Positions 17,027 to 25,873 of a stretch of DNA of 64,000 nucleotides are shown piece after piece (within the stretch, counting starts at the first letter, position 1; each line of letters begins with the position of its first letter). Source of the stretch: Pseudomonas sp. PB106 (GTDB lineage: Bacteria; Pseudomonadota; Gammaproteobacteria; Pseudomonadales; Pseudomonadaceae); the NCBI RefSeq assembly GCF_009764645.1, contig NZ_RWIM01000209.1:1-64000 (forward strand), read 5' to 3'. Made by a program: the position numbers and the translations under genes. The notes below the pieces were generated by a model. The model was not told the DNA's origin. It was given only the letters and a program-made list of their open reading frames with translations, and ran no database searches.

Positions 17027-17777
17027 TCTCGACGGTGCTGTCAACGGCGGGATAAGCCGACGCCATAAAGGCTTTATCTTTCTCGCTGAGATCCAGGTTC
17101 AACCATATTTCAAAATCTCCGTGTGTCCATGATTGATAAATCTGGTAGTGCATGATGGATTTCGGATCGTAAGCCGAATAATTGACTTCGCTCTTGTCCA
17201 GAAGATTGAAGTAGCGTTCTTCAACTGTTTTGCGTCGGAGGTCGTCTTCGTCGGCGTCGTCGGGAATCCAATGCGCTTTGTAAACCGCGTCTTTGTTCCA
17301 TGGAATGTTCGCCTCGGGGTGCAAGTGCTCATGTTCTGCCCCCAGTGCGTGACCAAATTCATGCATCACGTAATGAGCGAAGACTTTCGGCTGGAGCATC
17401 CACTCTCCAATTTCCATGGTCGGGCCGTCTGTTTCGAGCAGCGCGTCCGTGCCGATTTTCGACCAGTACTGGCCTTCCCCTGCTTGAATTCGAATATCAC
17501 CTTCAACTCCTTCAACGAATTCGAACTTTAGATTGATGTGAGGTAGCCACTGACTGGCGGCTGCCTTGACGCCGTCTTTGAATGCCTGACTTCCGCTCAG
17601 GAACGCAATCCGCAAAGTTCGTCCTGGAGCCCAGAATTTTGTATGCCGGGCGACGCCGCGCTTTTTACGACTGGAAGAGGACGCGGCGCTGTTCGCGGGG
17701 TTTTCAGTGATGGCCGCTGCATAGGAAGCGGCCAGGTCCGAGGGTTTTACAGTCGTGCATGTATTGGGTGTGTTCAT
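17019..17777 (-). CDS. Astacin-like (M12A) zinc metalloprotease, paralog 1
   Basis: A 252-residue protein with the extended zinc site HEFGHALGAEHEH followed by HPEANIPWNK, and the Met-turn SIMHY near residue 215. These are the astacin-clan signatures. No classical signal peptide is visible; the N-terminus (about 1-50) is Ala/Ser-rich with AAITENPANSAAS and a basic RKKRG, perhaps a pro-segment or non-Sec export signal. Substrate unknown. It is clearly paralogous to the next gene, appears richer in A+T than the core genes around it, and overlaps the antiporter end, suggesting later insertion. Confidence 0.82.
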   Translation of the reverse strand: MNTPNTCTTVKPSDLAASYAAAITENPANSAASSSSRKKRGVARHTKFWAPGRTLRIAFLSGSQAFKDGVKAAASQWLPHINLKFEFVEGVEGDIRIQAGEGQYWSKIGTDALLETDGPTMEIGEWMLQPKVFAHYVMHEFGHALGAEHEHLHPEANIPWNKDAVYKAHWIPDDADEDDLRRKTVEERYFNLLDKSEVNYSAYDPKSIMHYQIYQSWTHGDFEIWLNLDLSEKDKAFMASAYPAVDSTVETI

Positions 17778-17837
17778 TATTAACAGTCCTTGTTATTTAT
17801 TTGGAAGGTTTGTGTTTTAGTTTGAGTGGGTGGGGGG

Positions 17838-18566
17838 TTATTTTGGGTAAAGCAATCGCATCAGTTGTTTGTCTTTCTTACTGATTTTTCGGTTGGTCGA
17901 AATGTGCCAGTTACCCAAGGTCAAACTGTTGAGCACTGGGTAGTGCATGATCGATTTTCTGTCGTAATCCAGATACAGCGCCTCGAATGAATCGAAAGGC
18001 GTGAAGATGTTCTGATCCACTTGCTCTTTTGTCAGCGGATTCATCTCGCGGGTTTGATAGTGTTGATAAACTTTTGGCTTGTCCCACGGGATATTGGCTT
18101 TTGGGTGCTGGTGTTCATGCATCGCGCCGAGAGCGTGGCCAAACTCGTGAAGTACGATGGTGACGAAGTCTTCATGACCAGGCTTGACGCCAAGGTTCAG
18201 AGTGGCCTGGTAAGGCACAATGATCAGTGCGTCGGTGCCCAGAACCGAGCTGTTGTAGGGTGTCTCGGTCGCAATGCGGATATCACCTTCCTTGCCCTCG
18301 ACGAAGTCAAAGTTCAGATTCACGTACTGCATCCACTGGCTGGCAATATCGATGATCTTCTGTTTGTGCTCGACTTCAGGATTATCCATAAAGGCAATTT
18401 TCAGTGTTCGACCATTAGCCCAGAGCTTCGAGTAGTTCACAAGGGAGCGCTTGCGACGATTACCCGTGGACGCGCCAGCATTCGCCGCATTCTCGTTAAT
18501 TGCGGCCTCGAAAGACACCCGGTCATCTAAGGCGGGCGCTAATTGCAAATCCAGAATCGAATGCAT
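17838..18566 (-). CDS. Astacin-like (M12A) zinc metalloprotease, paralog 2
   Basis: A 242-residue protein with HEFGHALGAMHEH followed by HPKANIPWDK and the Met-turn SIMHYP. It aligns along its whole length with the neighbouring paralog: AAINENAANAGAS and RRKRS near the N-terminus, FDFVEGKEGDIRI and GTDALI in the middle. No Sec signal is visible. The pair likely arose by tandem duplication with considerable divergence since. It is transcribed ahead of paralog 1, with about 60 bases between them, so a bicistronic unit is likely. Confidence 0.82.
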   Translation of the reverse strand: MHSILDLQLAPALDDRVSFEAAINENAANAGASTGNRRKRSLVNYSKLWANGRTLKIAFMDNPEVEHKQKIIDIASQWMQYVNLNFDFVEGKEGDIRIATETPYNSSVLGTDALIIVPYQATLNLGVKPGHEDFVTIVLHEFGHALGAMHEHQHPKANIPWDKPKVYQHYQTREMNPLTKEQVDQNIFTPFDSFEALYLDYDRKSIMHYPVLNSLTLGNWHISTNRKISKKDKQLMRLLYPK

Positions 18567-18692
18567 GTGGGTTTTCTTCCTGGCAGTAAAAGTTTGATGA
18601 GTGGAAGTGGCTTAGTACTTCAACACTAACTTCGGTCTGCAAGAGGAGAAAGCCGGGAAATAATTTGATATGTAACTTGGCAATTAAGCCAG

Positions 18693-18713
18693 CGCGCCAG
18701 ATTGCCTGGCGCG
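18693..18713. terminator. Hairpin between dapC and the protease pair
   Basis: CGCGCCAG and CTGGCGCG form a perfect 8-bp stem with a 5-base loop. A T tract follows only on the plus strand, whereas the genes on both sides are on the minus strand, so its use as dapC terminator is doubtful although its position fits. Confidence 0.5.
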
Positions 18714-18725
18714 GGCACTTTTTAG

Positions 18726-19925
18726 TTATTTGCGACGGATAATAAAGTCGCGAATTCGTTCAGCCGCTTCTACGCATTCGGCCAGCGGTGCGACCAGCGC
18801 CATGCGTACACGTCTGGCGCCCGGATTGACACCGTCGACGTCGCGCGAAAGATAGGAGCCCGGCACCACGGTGACGTGCTCTTCAGCGAACAGATCGCGG
18901 CAGAATGCGGCGTCATCACCCTGCACGTTCGGCCACAGGTAGAAGCTGCCATCGGGGCGCTGCACATCCATCACTGGGCTGAGAATGGCCAGCACGGCGT
19001 CGAACTTCTCGCGGTACAGCGCACGGTTGGCGCGCACATGGACTTCGTCGTTCCAGGCCGCGACGCTGGCCAATTGCGTTTGCACCGGCATCGCACAGCC
19101 GTGGTACGTGCGATAGAGCAGGAAGCCCTTAAGAATGTCAGCGTCGCCGGCGACAAAACCGGAACGCAGGCCCGGCAGGTTGGAGCGCTTGGATAGGCTG
19201 TGGAACACCACGCAGCGCTTGAAATCCTGACGGCCCAATTCGACACACGCAGTGAGCAAGCCCGGCGGCGGCGTTTGTTCGTCGAAGTACAGCTCGCTGT
19301 AGCACTCGTCGGCGGCGATTATGAAATCGTATTCGTCAGCCAGCGCGATCAGTTTCTTCAGCACGCCGACCGGAATCAGTGCGCCAGTCGGGTTGCCCGG
19401 CGAGCACAGAAACAGGATCTGGCAGCGCTGCCAGATGTCCGGGGAGACCGCGTCGAAATCCGGATTGAAGCCGTTCTCGTCGAGGCACGGCAGGTAGTGC
19501 GGCTTGGCCCCGGCGAGGAACGCCGCGCCTTCGTAGATTTGATAGAACGGATTCGGGCTGACCACCAGCGCGTCATCGCCACGGTTGACCACGGTCTGGG
19601 TGAACGCGAACAGGGCTTCACGGGTGCCATTGACCGGCAGCACGTTGCGCGCCGGATCGATCCAGCCGCTCGGCACGCCGAAACGACGCTCGCACCAGCC
19701 GGCGATGGCTTCGCGCAGGGCCGGAATACCCAGTGTGGTCGGGTACACCGCCATCTGATCCAGACTGTTGGCCAGCGCTTCGGCGACAAAGCTCGGTGAG
19801 CGGTGTTTCGGCTCGCCGATCGACAGCGCGATCGGGCGTTTGTCCGGGTTTGGTGTCACGGTGCCGAGCAGGGCGCGGAGCTTTTCGAACGGGTAGGGCT
19901 GGAGCTGGTTCAAAGCGTTGTTCAT
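18726..19925 (-). CDS. dapC: Succinyldiaminopimelate transaminase DapC
   Basis: A 399-residue fold-type I aminotransferase that makes N-succinyl-LL-diaminopimelate from the keto acid using glutamate. PLP motifs: VNGTREALFAFTQ, LCSPGNPTGALIP, AADECYSELYF and the lysine block VVFHSLSKRSNLPGLRSGF. The ATG of MNNALNQLQPYPFEKL gives the family length; upstream codons have no support. It follows glnD on the same strand after a short gap, the usual pseudomonad order, and is split from dapD by the antiporter and the two protease genes. Confidence 0.94.
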   Translation of the reverse strand: MNNALNQLQPYPFEKLRALLGTVTPNPDKRPIALSIGEPKHRSPSFVAEALANSLDQMAVYPTTLGIPALREAIAGWCERRFGVPSGWIDPARNVLPVNGTREALFAFTQTVVNRGDDALVVSPNPFYQIYEGAAFLAGAKPHYLPCLDENGFNPDFDAVSPDIWQRCQILFLCSPGNPTGALIPVGVLKKLIALADEYDFIIAADECYSELYFDEQTPPPGLLTACVELGRQDFKRCVVFHSLSKRSNLPGLRSGFVAGDADILKGFLLYRTYHGCAMPVQTQLASVAAWNDEVHVRANRALYREKFDAVLAILSPVMDVQRPDGSFYLWPNVQGDDAAFCRDLFAEEHVTVVPGSYLSRDVDGVNPGARRVRMALVAPLAECVEAAERIRDFIIRRK

Positions 19926-19969
19926 GGGGGCTGGGTCTCGTGCTAAGCCATTTGAGTCCGTGCGCGCCA

Positions 19970-22672
19970 TCAGATACTGAGGCGCGAAAGCTTGATGTCG
20001 GGTTCCTGATTGACGCTCAACTGCTCGACGATCGCATCCTGCAAGCGGCTGCACAGCAGCGGGTCGGACAACGGTTGGTTGTGCGCGTCGGTGATGAAGA
20101 ACACGTCTTCCACCCGCTCGCCCAAGGTCGCAATCTTGGCATTCTGCAGCGACAGGTCGAACTCGAGGAAAATCCCGCCGATCCGCGCCAACAGTCCAGG
20201 GCGGTCAGGCGCAGTCAATTCGAGCACGGTCACCGGGCGCTGGGCGTCGTTGTGAATCGTCACCTGCGGCGCGAAGGCGAAATGCTTGAGCTGGCGCGGC
20301 ACCCGGCGCTGAATGATCGTCGGGTAGTCATCCGGGTCGCGCAGGGCTTCGGTGAGGCCTTCGCGGATCTGTTTGACCCGCGCCGGGTTGTCGCCGATCG
20401 ATTCGCCTTCGTTGTCGAGCACGATGTAGGTGTCGAGGGTGAACTGGCTGCTCGAGGTGATGACCCGGGCGTCGTGAATGTTCAGGTTGAGCTGATCCAT
20501 GGCGGCCACGGTCACGGCGAAAAAGTCGTGCTGATCCGGTGCATAAATGAAGATCTGCGTGCCGCCTTCGAATTCGCGCTGGGTGGTTTCCTTGATCAGC
20601 ACCAGCGGCCCGCCATCGACGGGCTGCTGCAGGATCGCATCGCTGTGCCAGGCCACGTCGCCAGCGGTGTGGCGCAGGAAATAGTCATCACCCAGTTGCG
20701 CCCACAACTGCTCGACGTCATCAGGATCGGTGCCGCCGCGCACCAGAATATCCAGTGCGGCGCTCTGGGTCTGGCGGATCTGCTCTTCGCGGTCGACTGG
20801 ATTTTCCAGGCCGCGACGCAAGGCGCGTTTGGTCTCGGTGTAGAGCTGGCGCAACAGGCTGGCGCGCCACGAATTCCACAGTGTCGGGTTGGTCGCGTTG
20901 ATGTCGGCGACGGTCAGCACGTACAGATAGTCGAGGCGGGTTTCATCGCCGACCGCCTGCGCGAAATCGTGGATCACCTGAGGGTCGGACAAGTCCTTGC
21001 GCTGGGCGGTGGTCGACATCACCAAGTGGTTCTGCACCAGCCAGACGATCAAGCGGCTGTCCCACACCGGCAATTGGTGGCGCTGGCAGAACGCCTCGGC
21101 ATCGACCGCGCCGATTTCCGAGTGATCGCCGTGCCGACCCTTGCCGATGTCGTGGTACAGGCCGGCCATGTAGATCAGCTCTGGCTTGGGCAGCTTGGCC
21201 ATAAGCTTGGCGGCCAGCGGGAATTTTTCCGACACTTGCGTGTACTGCAATTTGCGCAGGTGCTTGATCAGGTTCAGCGTGTGCGCATCGACCGTATAGA
21301 TGTGGAACAGGTCGTGCTGCATCTGCCCGACGATAAAACCGAACTCCGGCAGATAGCGGCCAAGGATGCCGTAACGGTTCATCCGGCGCAGGTTGCGGTG
21401 AATGCCGATCTTGCACTTGAACAGCTCGATGAACAGGCTGGTGTTGCGAATATCGTTGCGGAAATTGTCATCGATCAGGTGACGGTTCTCGCGCAGCAGG
21501 CGAATGGTGTCGGCGCGCACACCTTTGATTTCCGGTTGTTGCGCCATCAGCACGAAGATCTCGAGCATGGCGAACGGCGTGCGGCGGAACACATTGTCGT
21601 TGCGCGCCTCGATGTAGCCGTCATGCAGCTGGAAGCGCGCGTTGATCGGCTGCGGCGGCGCTTCGTCTTCCGGGGCGAGGATGACTTCCTCGAAATGCTG
21701 GATGATCAGGTCGCTGAGCTGGGCAATGCTCATTACCACGCGGAAATACTGTTGCATGAAGTTTTCGACGGCCTGTTTGGCGTCGTCGCCTTCAAAACCG
21801 AGCAAGCCGGCGATAGTGCGCTGATGGTCGAACAGTAAGCGGTCTTCGGAGCGGCCAGCGAGCATGTGCAGGGCATAGCGCACTTTCCAGAGGAATTCCT
21901 GGGAGGAGGCGAGCAGGGCATTTTCGCTCTCGACCAGGAAGCCTTCGCCGGCGAGGGCGCGTAGATTCAGGGTGCCGTATTGACGACGGGCAACCCACAA
22001 AATGGTCTGAATATCCCGCAGTCCGCCCGGCGAGCCTTTGACGTTGGGTTCCAGGTTGTATTCGGTGTCGTTGTATTTGTGATGGCGAGCCTTCTGTTCG
22101 GCGCGCTTGGCCAGGAAGAATTCCTTCGCCGGCCACATGTGTGCGGTGCTGGTGACATCGAGCATGCGCTGGCGCAAACGCTCGGGGCCGCAAATGGTGC
22201 GGCTTTCCATCAGGTTGGTAACCACCGTCAGGTCAGCGCGGGCTTCTTCGGCGCATTCATCGACCGAGCGCACGCTCTGACCGACTTCCAGGCCAATGTC
22301 CCACAGCAAAGTGAGAAAACGCTCGATGGAATCGCGGAAGACTTCGTGATCGGCGCTGTCCAGCAGGATCAGCAGGTCGATATCGGAATAAGGGTGCAGC
22401 TCGCCGCGACCATAACCGCCGACCGCCACCAGTGCGATGTCGGCGTCTTCGCTCCAGTTGAACTGGTCCCAGGCCTTTTGCAGGATGTTATCGACGAACC
22501 AGGCGCGGTCTTCGATCAGGCGGCGAATGTCGCGGCCATTGCGAAAACGCGTGTCGAGTACCTCGCGAGCCTGGCGGATCGCCTTCTTGAACGCCGCGAT
22601 AGGACTCGCTTTAAGGGCCAGTTCAGCCTGGAACTGGCCGCGGTCGAAGAGTTCGGGATCCACCTGCGGCAT
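19970..22672 (-). CDS. glnD: PII uridylyltransferase/uridylyl-removing enzyme GlnD
   Basis: A 900-residue bifunctional nitrogen sensor that uridylylates and deuridylylates PII in response to glutamine. Domain order: nucleotidyltransferase (GGYGRGELHPYSDIDLLIL, about residues 85-105), HD phosphohydrolase (LYHDIGKGRHGDHS, about 510-525) and two ACT domains, from about 705 and 815 to the end (the second with VLELTAPDRPGLLARIGGIF). All are intact and the length is usual. It lies between map and dapC on one strand; co-transcription with map is likely, with a gap of about 40 bases. Confidence 0.97.
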   Translation of the reverse strand: MPQVDPELFDRGQFQAELALKASPIAAFKKAIRQAREVLDTRFRNGRDIRRLIEDRAWFVDNILQKAWDQFNWSEDADIALVAVGGYGRGELHPYSDIDLLILLDSADHEVFRDSIERFLTLLWDIGLEVGQSVRSVDECAEEARADLTVVTNLMESRTICGPERLRQRMLDVTSTAHMWPAKEFFLAKRAEQKARHHKYNDTEYNLEPNVKGSPGGLRDIQTILWVARRQYGTLNLRALAGEGFLVESENALLASSQEFLWKVRYALHMLAGRSEDRLLFDHQRTIAGLLGFEGDDAKQAVENFMQQYFRVVMSIAQLSDLIIQHFEEVILAPEDEAPPQPINARFQLHDGYIEARNDNVFRRTPFAMLEIFVLMAQQPEIKGVRADTIRLLRENRHLIDDNFRNDIRNTSLFIELFKCKIGIHRNLRRMNRYGILGRYLPEFGFIVGQMQHDLFHIYTVDAHTLNLIKHLRKLQYTQVSEKFPLAAKLMAKLPKPELIYMAGLYHDIGKGRHGDHSEIGAVDAEAFCQRHQLPVWDSRLIVWLVQNHLVMSTTAQRKDLSDPQVIHDFAQAVGDETRLDYLYVLTVADINATNPTLWNSWRASLLRQLYTETKRALRRGLENPVDREEQIRQTQSAALDILVRGGTDPDDVEQLWAQLGDDYFLRHTAGDVAWHSDAILQQPVDGGPLVLIKETTQREFEGGTQIFIYAPDQHDFFAVTVAAMDQLNLNIHDARVITSSSQFTLDTYIVLDNEGESIGDNPARVKQIREGLTEALRDPDDYPTIIQRRVPRQLKHFAFAPQVTIHNDAQRPVTVLELTAPDRPGLLARIGGIFLEFDLSLQNAKIATLGERVEDVFFITDAHNQPLSDPLLCSRLQDAIVEQLSVNQEPDIKLSRLSI

Positions 22673-22713
22673 CGATTGGCTTTCCTTCTATAAGGCTGGG
22701 AGCGTTTTCTGGA

Positions 22714-23496
22714 TCAGGCCGAGATGCGCGGGATGGTGTCGTCGGCGCGCAGAGTGAAGATCTCGTACCCGGTATCGGTCACCAGCAGGGTGTGTTCCCA
22801 CTGCGCCGACAGCTTGCGGTCCTTGGTTATCGCGGTCCAGCCGTCGCCCAATACTTTGGTGTCGGCCTTGCCTTGGTTGATCATCGGCTCGATGGTGAAA
22901 GTCATGCCGGCCTTCAGTTCCATGCCGGTGCCCGCGCGGCCGTAGTGCAGGATCTGCGGCTCTTCGTGGAAAACCTTGCCGATGCCGTGGCCACAAAACT
23001 CGCGAACCACCGAGAAGCCGTTCTTTTCGGCGTGCTTCTGGATGACTTCGCCGATGTCGCCGAGACGGCAGCCGGGTTTGACGATTTCGATCGCCTTGTA
23101 CATGCATTCCTGAGTGATCTGCGACAGACGCTCGGCCCAGACTGGCACTTCGCCGACGTGGAACATGCGGCTGGTGTCGCCGTGGTAGCCATCCTTGATC
23201 ACGGTCACGTCGATGTTCAGGGTGTCGCCGTTTTTCAGCGGCTTGTCGTTCGGAATCCCGTGGCAGACCACATGGTTGATCGAGGTGCAGATCGACTTCG
23301 GGTAGCCCTTGTAGTTGAGCGGGGCAGGGATGGCTTTCTGCACATTGACGATGTAGTCATGGCAGATCTGGTTCAGCTCATCGGTGGTGACGCCCGGTTT
23401 GACATGTTCGGCAATCATTTCCAGCACATCGGCGGCCAGTTTGCCGGCGACACGCATGCCAGCGATGTCCTCGGGAGTTTTGAGGTTGACGGTCAT
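22714..23496 (-). CDS. map: Type I methionine aminopeptidase
   Basis: A 260-residue metalloenzyme removing initiator methionine from nascent proteins. Metal ligands are seen in LNIDVTVIKDGYHGDTSRMF (two Asp), CGHGIGKVFHEEPQILHYG (His) and MTFTIEPMINQG (Glu), with a final Glu near the C-terminus. The start MTVNLKTPEDI is chosen as it gives the normal type Ia length; the longer frame adds no conserved residues. It is divergent from rpsB, the conserved arrangement in gammaproteobacteria. Confidence 0.96.
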   Translation of the reverse strand: MTVNLKTPEDIAGMRVAGKLAADVLEMIAEHVKPGVTTDELNQICHDYIVNVQKAIPAPLNYKGYPKSICTSINHVVCHGIPNDKPLKNGDTLNIDVTVIKDGYHGDTSRMFHVGEVPVWAERLSQITQECMYKAIEIVKPGCRLGDIGEVIQKHAEKNGFSVVREFCGHGIGKVFHEEPQILHYGRAGTGMELKAGMTFTIEPMINQGKADTKVLGDGWTAITKDRKLSAQWEHTLLVTDTGYEIFTLRADDTIPRISA

Positions 23497-23869
23497 ACAG
23501 GCTCTCTCTGCGCTCGGCGGCGCTTGCTGATACGAATGGGGTGGCAAGTGTTCGTTTTGCGACCCTCAAAAACGCGATTCTAACAGACACACGGCGCAAA
23601 TCCGCGCCCGCGTGCATCGCTTCTCTCTATACAATGGTGCGCCTGACGCCGATTCCAAGGGGGCTGCGCCCATGTCCTTGGTGCGAATACAGATTTCGTG
23701 TTCCGTTTCTGCGCACCCTGTGGTATAAAATGCGCCGCTTTCCGGGGATACCCCGAAAGGCTTAAATCCACACACGTGTCGACACGATGACCTGGGTGCC
23801 CTTGGCTTAATGCCATTGGTTGGTCATTGGGATACGTGGAGGCCAAACCCGACTTATTAAGGAACTATC
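23497..23869 (+). promoter_or_regulatory. map-rpsB divergent region with rpsB promoter and leader
   Basis: This 373-base gap holds no gene I can support. A TATAAA at 23724-23729, preceded by TG in extended -10 position and a weak TTCCGT 17 bases upstream (23701), is the likely rpsB promoter. The resulting leader, about 130 bases, folds a bulged stem CTTTCCGGGG/CCCCGAAAG at 23738-23759. In E. coli S2 represses rpsB-tsf through its leader; the same control here is inference. A GGAGG-type SD was not obvious, though AAGGAACT precedes the start. Confidence 0.55.
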
Positions 23870-24607
23870 ATGTCCCAAGTCAACATGCGCGATATGCTGA
23901 AGGCCGGTGTGCACTTCGGTCACCAAACCCGTTACTGGAATCCGAAAATGGGTAAGTACATTTTCGGCGCGCGTAACAAGATTCACATCATCAACCTTGA
24001 AAAAACCCTGCCAATGTTCAACGAAGCTCTGACTTTCGTAGAGCGTCTGGCCCAGGGCAAAAACAAGATTCTGTTCGTCGGCACCAAGCGTTCCGCTGGC
24101 AAGATCGTTGCTGAAGAAGCAGCACGTTGCGGTTCGCCGTACGTCGATCACCGCTGGTTGGGCGGCATGCTGACCAACTTCAAAACCATTCGTGCTTCCA
24201 TCAAGCGTCTGCGTGACCTTGAAGTTCAAGCCGAAGACGGTACTTTCGCCAAGCTGACCAAGAAAGAAGCGCTGATGCGCTCCCGTGACCTGGAAAAGCT
24301 GGATCGTTCGCTGGGCGGCATCAAGGACATGGGCGGTCTGCCAGACGCACTGTTCGTGATCGACGTTGACCACGAGCGCATCGCGATCACCGAAGCCAAC
24401 AAGCTGGGCATCCCGGTAATCGGCGTTGTCGACACCAACAGCAGCCCGGAAGGCGTTGACTACATCATCCCAGGCAACGATGACGCAATCCGCGCTATCC
24501 AGCTGTACATGGGTTCGATGGCTGACGCAGTTATCCGCGGTCGCAACAACGTTGCTGGCGGTACTGTTGAATTCGCAGCTGAAGAAACTCAGGCTGCAGC
24601 TGAGTAA
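23870..24607 (+). CDS. rpsB: 30S ribosomal protein S2
   Basis: A 245-residue protein of the small subunit, needed to recruit S1. Typical S2 blocks: MRDMLKAGVHFGHQTRYWNP, GARNKIHIINLEKT, FVGTKRSAGKIV, HRWLGGMLTNFKT, and NKLGIPVIGVVDTNSSPEGV. The C-terminus ends in an acidic tail, as usual. It heads the rpsB-tsf pair, with a terminator between them that would lower tsf transcription relative to rpsB. Confidence 0.98.
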   Translation: MSQVNMRDMLKAGVHFGHQTRYWNPKMGKYIFGARNKIHIINLEKTLPMFNEALTFVERLAQGKNKILFVGTKRSAGKIVAEEAARCGSPYVDHRWLGGMLTNFKTIRASIKRLRDLEVQAEDGTFAKLTKKEALMRSRDLEKLDRSLGGIKDMGGLPDALFVIDVDHERIAITEANKLGIPVIGVVDTNSSPEGVDYIIPGNDDAIRAIQLYMGSMADAVIRGRNNVAGGTVEFAAEETQAAAE

Positions 24608-24635
24608 TTGACGCCCTGGCGTTGACTCAGTAAGC

Positions 24636-24660
24636 AAAAAGGGGGCTTGGCCCCCTTTTT
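24636..24660 (+). terminator. Intrinsic terminator/attenuator between rpsB and tsf
   Basis: AAAAAGGGGGC and GCCCCCTTTTT form an ideal hairpin with a T tract, 28 bases after the rpsB stop. Since tsf has no clear promoter of its own, partial read-through probably sets the S2 to EF-Ts ratio. Confidence 0.9.
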
Positions 24661-24799
24661 GCCACCTCGAAAACCATTTGTCGGCGGCGCAGCTACAGCT
24701 CCTGTAACGTGCAGCAGCTACAAGGTGGGGCTCGGGACGAATTGAACGCCCGTTCGATCGGGTGGAATGGTTGAAAACCTATCCAAGAGGAATTTGAAA

Positions 24800-25663
24800 A
24801 TGGCAGCAATTACTGCAGCGTTGGTTAAAGAACTGCGCGAGCGTACCGGCGAAGGCATGATGGACTGCAAGAAAGCCCTGGAAAAGGCTGACGGCGACAT
24901 CGAAAAAGCCATTGATGACATGCGTGCTTCGGGCGCGATCAAGGCTGCGAAGAAGGCTGGCAACGTTGCCGCTGAAGGCGCAATCGCAATCAAGGACGAC
25001 GGTAAAGCTGCCGTTATCCTGGAAGTGAACTCGCAGACCGACTTCCTGGCTCTGCAAGACGACTTCAAAAACTTCGTTGCTGCCAGCGTTGAAAAAGCCT
25101 TCGCTGACAAGCTGACCGACGCAGCTCCGCTGATCGCTTCGCAAGAAGCTGCTCGCGAAGCACTGGTTGCCAAAGTAGGCGAAAACGTCAACATCCGTCG
25201 TCTGACCCGCATCGAAGGTGACGTTGTAGGTTCGTACCTGCACGGCAACAAGATCGGTGTTGTTGTGGCTCTGAAAGGCGGTGACGTCGAGCTGGCCAAA
25301 GACATCGCGATGCACGTAGCTGCAAGCAACCCTGAGTTCCTGCTGCCTTCGCAAGTTTCGGCTGAAGCGATCGAGCGTGAAAAAGCTGTGTTCCTGCAGT
25401 TGAACGAAGAGAAGATCAAAGGCAAGCCAGAAAACATTGTTGAGAACATGGTCAAAGGCCGTATCAGCAAGTTCCTGGCAGAAGCAAGCCTGGTTGAGCA
25501 GGCGTTCGTCAAGAACCCTGAAATCAAGGTTGGCGAGCTGGCCAAGAAAGGCGGCGCTGAAATCGTTTCCTTCACTTACTACAAAGTAGGCGAAGGCATC
25601 GAGAAGCCGGTCGACAACTTCGCTGAAGAAGTTGCTGCCCAGCTGGCTGCCGCCAAGCAATAA
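24800..25663 (+). CDS. tsf: Elongation factor Ts
   Basis: A 287-residue nucleotide exchange factor for EF-Tu. The N-terminal UBA-like domain reads VKELRERTGEGMMDCKKALE, and the EF-Tu contact block is VLEVNSQTDFLA (residues about 73-84, with the key TDF). AAIDMHV-type and VEQAFVKNPEIKVGE segments follow. The ATG is fixed by AAGAGG nine bases upstream; a longer frame into the spacer is rejected. Confidence 0.98.
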   Translation: MAAITAALVKELRERTGEGMMDCKKALEKADGDIEKAIDDMRASGAIKAAKKAGNVAAEGAIAIKDDGKAAVILEVNSQTDFLALQDDFKNFVAASVEKAFADKLTDAAPLIASQEAAREALVAKVGENVNIRRLTRIEGDVVGSYLHGNKIGVVVALKGGDVELAKDIAMHVAASNPEFLLPSQVSAEAIEREKAVFLQLNEEKIKGKPENIVENMVKGRISKFLAEASLVEQAFVKNPEIKVGELAKKGGAEIVSFTYYKVGEGIEKPVDNFAEEVAAQLAAAKQ

Positions 25664-25686
25664 GACAGTTTTCAACTGTCGCCCGA

Positions 25687-25720
25687 AAGAGGCTGCCCGC
25701 TCACGCGCGCAGCCTCTTTT
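25687..25720 (+). terminator. Terminator after tsf
   Basis: AAAGAGGCTGC and GCAGCCTCTTTT form a strong stem with a T tract about 20 bases past the tsf stop codon. Confidence 0.88.
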
Positions 25721-25725
25721 CAGAT

Positions 25726-25754
25726 GGGGTAACCAATTTTTAATTGGTTTACCT
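25726..25754. repeat. AT-rich inverted repeat upstream of pyrH
   Basis: GGTAACCAAT and ATTGGTTTACC form an almost perfect palindrome around TTTTA, only a few bases beyond the tsf terminator. It could be an operator or a second hairpin; nothing in the sequence decides. Confidence 0.6.
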
Positions 25755-25873
25755 CTGGAACTGACTTACAAAGCCATGTTCCGATGGCGCTGAAGCAGCG
25801 CCAAGCTAGAGTGAACGCCAGCTGTAAACAGCTCGCAAAGAATTTTTAAAATACGCCGCAGGAGAGATTCGCA

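Noticed and set aside
19733..21838. Long plus-strand frame opposite glnD and the dapC start
   Set aside because: Arginine/valine-rich shadow translation, antisense to well-supported genes.
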